Source: Chloroflexota bacterium (GTDB lineage Bacteria; Chloroflexota; Limnocylindria; Limnocylindrales; CSP1-4). Taken from it: a stretch of DNA of 64,000 bases. Positions 61,044 through 64,000 of the stretch are shown one piece after another. Each line of letters begins with the position of its first letter. Within the stretch, counting starts at the first letter, position 1. The DNA is taken from the NCBI GenBank assembly GCA_919901745.1, contig CAKKPP010000004.1, forward strand, positions 188,460 through 252,459, read 5' to 3'. The position numbers and the translations under genes are program-made. The notes beneath the pieces were generated by a model. It worked only from the letters and a program-made list of their open reading frames with translations, ran no database searches and was not told the DNA's origin.

Positions 61044-62714
61044 TCAGCCCGCGGATCCGCCGGCGGAAGCGGGTACGTCGTATTCGGCGTGGGCGCCGGC
61101 GAGGTACGCGTCGACCGCGACGCGCCGGTGCTGCGCATCCCAGCCGAGGTCACGCCCGGCGATCTCGGCGACTCGCGGAGCAATCGAGGCCCCTCGATCG
61201 CGCAGGACCATCGACAGCCGCATGCGGCGCGACAGGATGTCGTCGAGCGACAGGGCGAGTTCGCGACGCACGGCCCAGGCCACCTCGGCCTCGAGCTGAC
61301 GGATCTCCGGGCCTAGGCGCCGGTTCAGATCACGTTCCTGGCCCAGCTCGAGGACCTCGCTCGCCTCCGTGCCGTGCCGGTCCACCAGCGCCGCGGCGAT
61401 ATCGGGCGTGAGCCCGTGACGATCGGCCAGAGCGTCGGCCACGCGGTCCAGTCCGGGGCGGTCCGCGGCCCCGACGAGCAGGAGGTCCGCCGTGCCGCTC
61501 GGGCGGGCGCGCGCCGCGTCGTGTCCCAGGGCGGCGTCGATCGTGTCGCGGGCCATGATGCGATAGGTCGTGTACTTGCCGCCGCCGACCCGGACCAGGC
61601 CATTCGGTTCCCGGCGGACTTTGTGTTCGCGGGACGCCTTCACTGTTGAGGCCGTTCCCTCGGGGGCCACCAGCGGCCTCAACCCCGCATAGGTGCCGAG
61701 GACGTCTTGGCGACGCAGGTCGACATCGAAGTACTCGTTGACGGTTGCCAGGATCTCGTCGACCTCCGCGCCGCTCGCGTGCGGTCGCTCCGGGGCGCCA
61801 TCGAACGCATGGTCCGTGGTACCGATCAACCAGTGATCGGGCCAGGGAATGACGAATACGACCTTCCCGGGAACGCGCAGAGACACGCCCTGGCGGCTCG
61901 GGATTCGATCGCGCCTGACCACGAGGTGAGCACCCTGGCTGGGCAGGATGCCGGCCGCTCCGTCGCCGGTCAGCGGGCCGTTGGGATAGGCGGACCAGAC
62001 CCCCGTCGCGTCGACCACGTGCTGCGCCCTGACCTCGAACGTCCGGTCGTCGAGGAGGTCGCGCACGACGACGCCGCCGACCCGACCATCCGCCTCGATG
62101 AGCCCGGTCACTCGGGCCCGCGTGACTGCCCTGGCTCCGCGCGCCAGCGCGGTCCGCAGCACCGCGAGCGTGTAGCGGGCGTCGTCCTCGACACCGTCGT
62201 GATACACGATCCCGCCCTGCAACCCGCGCCGCCGTACCGACGGGGTGCGCGCGCGTGTACCGCTCGGCCGCAGGTGGCGGGCGAAACCGCCTTCCCGGCG
62301 CGCGCCGAGCAGGTCGTAGAGAAGGAGGCCGGCCCCGTAGAACACCTGGTGGACAAGCGGCCAACCGAAGATCGGAAACAGGAACGGCTCAAGACGGACG
62401 AGATGTGGCGCCAGGCGGAGCATCCGGGACCGCTCGTCGAGCGCCTCGGCCACCAGCCCGAAGTGGAGTTGTTCGAGATAGCGGAGGCCTCCGTGAATCA
62501 GCCTCGACGAACGCCCCGAGGTGCCCGACGCGATGTCGTCCTGCTCGACCAGCGCGGCCTTCAACCCACGGCTGGTGGCATCGAGCAACGCGCCGCAGCC
62601 GACAATCCCGCCGCCCACGATGACGATGTCGAATTCCGTGGCCGCGAGGTCCTCGATGGTTGCGCGGCGGTCGTCGAGGGGGCCGGGTGACGCCGACGAC
62701 GGCTCGCCTGTCAT
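61044..62714 (-). CDS. glpD: Glycerol-3-phosphate dehydrogenase, FAD-dependent
   Basis: A 556-residue membrane-associated flavoenzyme. [22 protein letters not shown] near residue 30 is the FAD motif, then [28 protein letters not shown], the GlpD signature. The C-terminal half carries the typical GlpD cap domain. It oxidises glycerol 3-phosphate to dihydroxyacetone phosphate and reduces the quinone pool. ATG 62714 overlaps the stop of the small membrane protein (ATGA), so it is coupled to it. Confidence 0.96.
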   Translation of the reverse strand: MTGEPSSASPGPLDDRRATIEDLAATEFDIVIVGGGIVGCGALLDATSRGLKAALVEQDDIASGTSGRSSRLIHGGLRYLEQLHFGLVAEALDERSRMLRLAPHLVRLEPFLFPIFGWPLVHQVFYGAGLLLYDLLGARREGGFARHLRPSGTRARTPSVRRRGLQGGIVYHDGVEDDARYTLAVLRTALARGARAVTRARVTGLIEADGRVGGVVVRDLLDDRTFEVRAQHVVDATGVWSAYPNGPLTGDGAAGILPSQGAHLVVRRDRIPSRQGVSLRVPGKVVFVIPWPDHWLIGTTDHAFDGAPERPHASGAEVDEILATVNEYFDVDLRRQDVLGTYAGLRPLVAPEGTASTVKASREHKVRREPNGLVRVGGGKYTTYRIMARDTIDAALGHDAARARPSGTADLLLVGAADRPGLDRVADALADRHGLTPDIAAALVDRHGTEASEVLELGQERDLNRRLGPEIRQLEAEVAWAVRRELALSLDDILSRRMRLSMVLRDRGASIAPRVAEIAGRDLGWDAQHRRVAVDAYLAGAHAEYDVPASAGGSAG

Positions 62715-62980
62715 CGGCGGTCCCGCGCCGGCCTGCGCGTGATGCGCCAGAGCAGCCAGCCGGTTCCAACGACGAGGACGCCGATCGCCAGTGGCGTGTG
62801 AAACACGAGGCGCTGAAGCTGCTCGGGCAGAAAGCCGGTCAGCCCGGCCGCGCCGAGCACGACGGCGACGGCCGCGATGGCGACCACGAGCGCGTTCCCG
62901 ATTGACCGCCGCCAGGAAGGCTGAGCCTCTCCCGACAGCTCAGAGCCAGGTGGCAGCCCGGGTTCGGCAGGATCAGCCAC
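62711..62980 (-). CDS. Small membrane protein, 89 residues
   Basis: GTG-started protein with a polar N-terminus and two membrane helices (about residues 29-48 and 64-83). It overlaps the nnrE stop by 8 bases (GTGGCTGA) and the glpD start by 4, so three genes are coupled. No family is recognised. Given the setting it may help anchor GlpD or relate to membrane lipid metabolism, which is only inferred from position. Confidence 0.7.
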   Translation of the reverse strand: MADPAEPGLPPGSELSGEAQPSWRRSIGNALVVAIAAVAVVLGAAGLTGFLPEQLQRLVFHTPLAIGVLVVGTGWLLWRITRRPARDRR

Positions 62981-63908
62981 GATCGGCCTCGGGCGGGATG
63001 CCGATCGGCGCGACAAGCACGCGCCCGGCAAGAGCCGCACCCTTCCTGGTCAGGAGGCCGATCTTCGGGCGGTGGAAGGTCACGGTGAGGTCGGCCTGGA
63101 CGACGGGATCCGACGGTTCGCCCGACGACAGGTCCAGCGCGGTCGGGGTGTCCACGGCGACAACCGGAATGCCCTCCATTCGCGCTCGCGCGACCAACTC
63201 CACCGCAGCCTTGATGGGATCGCGAAGCGCGCCCCGGATGCCGGTGCCCAGCAACGCGTCCACGACGACCGACGCCTTCTCGATGCCTTGCCCGATGATC
63301 GCCAGGTCACGAGCGGCGGGCGCGTGGATCCTCTCCACCCGATGATCGCCCTGCAGGCGGTCCCAGTTCCGGACGGCGTCGGCTCCCGTGGGTCGTGCCG
63401 CCGGGGCCACCAGCACGGCCACGACATCGGCGCCGGCGCGCGCGAGGCGGCGGGCGGCAACAAACCCGTCACCTCCGTTGTTGCCCGGCCCGCACAGGAT
63501 GAGGATCCGGCCACTCCCCCATCGCCCGAGGTCGACGGCGAGCGCCTTCACTGCGGCCGCGACCGCTGTTCCCGCGTGCTCCATCAGGCGCTGCGAGGGG
63601 ACGCCCAGGATCTGCGCCCTGCGGTCCGCTCCGGTCATGGCTTCGGTCCCGATGGGCGATCGCGCGGCGGCCAGCGCCCAGCGGACGCGCAGACCGCGAA
63701 GATCGAACTCGAAGAGTTCCGGGTCGTCGGCGGGCAGCGGAATGTCGAGGGAGCGCTCGTCAGAGCGCTCGTCCGGACGCTCGTCGGCCGTCGGCGGGCC
63801 GGCGAGCGGCACGTCGGCCGTCGGCGGGCCGGCGGGCGGCGCGGCGGGCGGCGCGGGCGGCGCGGCGGGCCGAGATCGCCGCGCGGGGGGAGTCGTCGAG
63901 CTGGCCAT
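62973..63908 (-). CDS. nnrE: NAD(P)H-hydrate epimerase (YjeF N-domain)
   Basis: A 311-residue protein. The first 85 residues are a low-complexity Ala/Pro/Arg leader built from repeated GC-rich units. From about residue 85 the YjeF_N domain follows: GTEAMTGADRRA, RLMEHAG, ILCGPGNNGGDGFVAARRL near residue 140, and DALLGTGIRGALR near residue 220 with the catalytic Asp. There is no C-terminal dehydratase domain, so it can epimerise but not dehydrate. It repairs damaged NAD(P)H. ATG 63908 follows TACGCT by 9 bases. It heads the glycerol operon. Confidence 0.88.
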   Translation of the reverse strand: MASSTTPPARRSRPAAPPAPPAAPPAGPPTADVPLAGPPTADERPDERSDERSLDIPLPADDPELFEFDLRGLRVRWALAAARSPIGTEAMTGADRRAQILGVPSQRLMEHAGTAVAAAVKALAVDLGRWGSGRILILCGPGNNGGDGFVAARRLARAGADVVAVLVAPAARPTGADAVRNWDRLQGDHRVERIHAPAARDLAIIGQGIEKASVVVDALLGTGIRGALRDPIKAAVELVARARMEGIPVVAVDTPTALDLSSGEPSDPVVQADLTVTFHRPKIGLLTRKGAALAGRVLVAPIGIPPEADRG

Positions 63909-63917
63909 GACGGGCGA

Positions 63918-63923
63918 AGCGTA
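63918..63923 (-). promoter_or_regulatory. -10 hexamer TACGCT, nnrE operon
   Basis: TACGCT on the minus strand, 9 bases before ATG 63908. It is the likely promoter for nnrE, the small membrane protein, glpD and glpK. Confidence 0.4.
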
Positions 63924-64000
63924 GCCGAGGGCGAGCGGTGACGTTCAGGTGGGCGACCCGAGGTCAGGCTCGGGCCAGGCGGGCATGCGGGGCCGAGGGA

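Overview
This is a dense, very GC-rich bacterial window with short spacers, frequent GTG/TTG starts and many 1-8 base gene overlaps. Gene content (branched-chain 2-oxo acid dehydrogenase complex, acyl-CoA mutase, two acyl-CoA dehydrogenases, DUF4032 and DUF1015 proteins, zinc-ribbon cyclase/ATPase regulators, PlsY, LipA) and the scarcity of Shine-Dalgarno sites point to a Terrabacterial lineage. A high-GC Chloroflexota of the Limnocylindria type fits best; an Actinobacteriota-like host cannot be excluded without a marker search. Nothing phage-like or plasmid-like is seen, so I read it as chromosome.

Layout. 1-5.5 kb: a membrane protein cut by the window edge and coupled to a threonine dehydratase, a GNAT enzyme, an ArsR regulator with thioredoxin, and a DinB-like pair. 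5.5-9.4 kb: an acyl-CoA mutase whose specificity residues look isobutyryl-CoA-mutase-like, coupled to a pyridoxamine-oxidase-fold protein, then a lipoprotein and a J-domain protein. 9.4-18 kb: small enzymes, a cupredoxin, a methyltransferase, an ECF sigma factor coupled to a rearranged Ada-like DNA repair protein, and an EamA exporter. 18-25 kb: GMC oxidoreductase and acyl-CoA dehydrogenase, class III aminotransferase, tRNA-Arg, orphan DNA methyltransferase. 25-34 kb: a dgcN/dgcA-like D-glutamate catabolism pair, tRNA-Glu, a 1182-residue cyclase/ATPase regulator, a hydrolase and a DUF1015 protein. 34-43 kb: acyl-CoA synthetase, a large membrane-anchored FG-GAP-like protein, acyl-CoA dehydrogenase divergent from a SufR-like regulator, and an adenosine-deaminase-family protein. 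43-49 kb: an ATPase-LuxR-cyclase fusion and lipoyl synthase. 49.5-55.7 kb: E2, E1beta, E1alpha and E3 of a 2-oxo acid dehydrogenase, interrupted by an antisense HTH-nuclease-like gene. 56-64 kb: PlsY, zinc-ribbon protein with a structured leader, a diguanylate cyclase, a DM13 protein, and a glycerol operon (nnrE, small membrane protein, glpD, glpK).

Working together, the 2-oxo acid dehydrogenase complex, lipoyl synthase, acyl-CoA dehydrogenases, acyl-CoA mutase, aminotransferase and acyl-CoA synthetase suggest a heterotroph oxidising amino acids and short or branched acyl-CoAs; glpK/glpD and PlsY serve glycerol and phospholipid metabolism.

The most unusual non-coding signals are a three-copy, about 230-265 bp structured repeat (4728-4967, 8377-8605, 34525-34790) built around a long imperfect hairpin; a -10-like TANNNT hexamer placed 6-9 bases before about 18 start codons, which implies widespread leaderless transcription and was used to choose several starts; short tandem repeats lying in convergent gene spacers; and a hairpin that would sequester the ribosome binding site of the zinc-ribbon gene.
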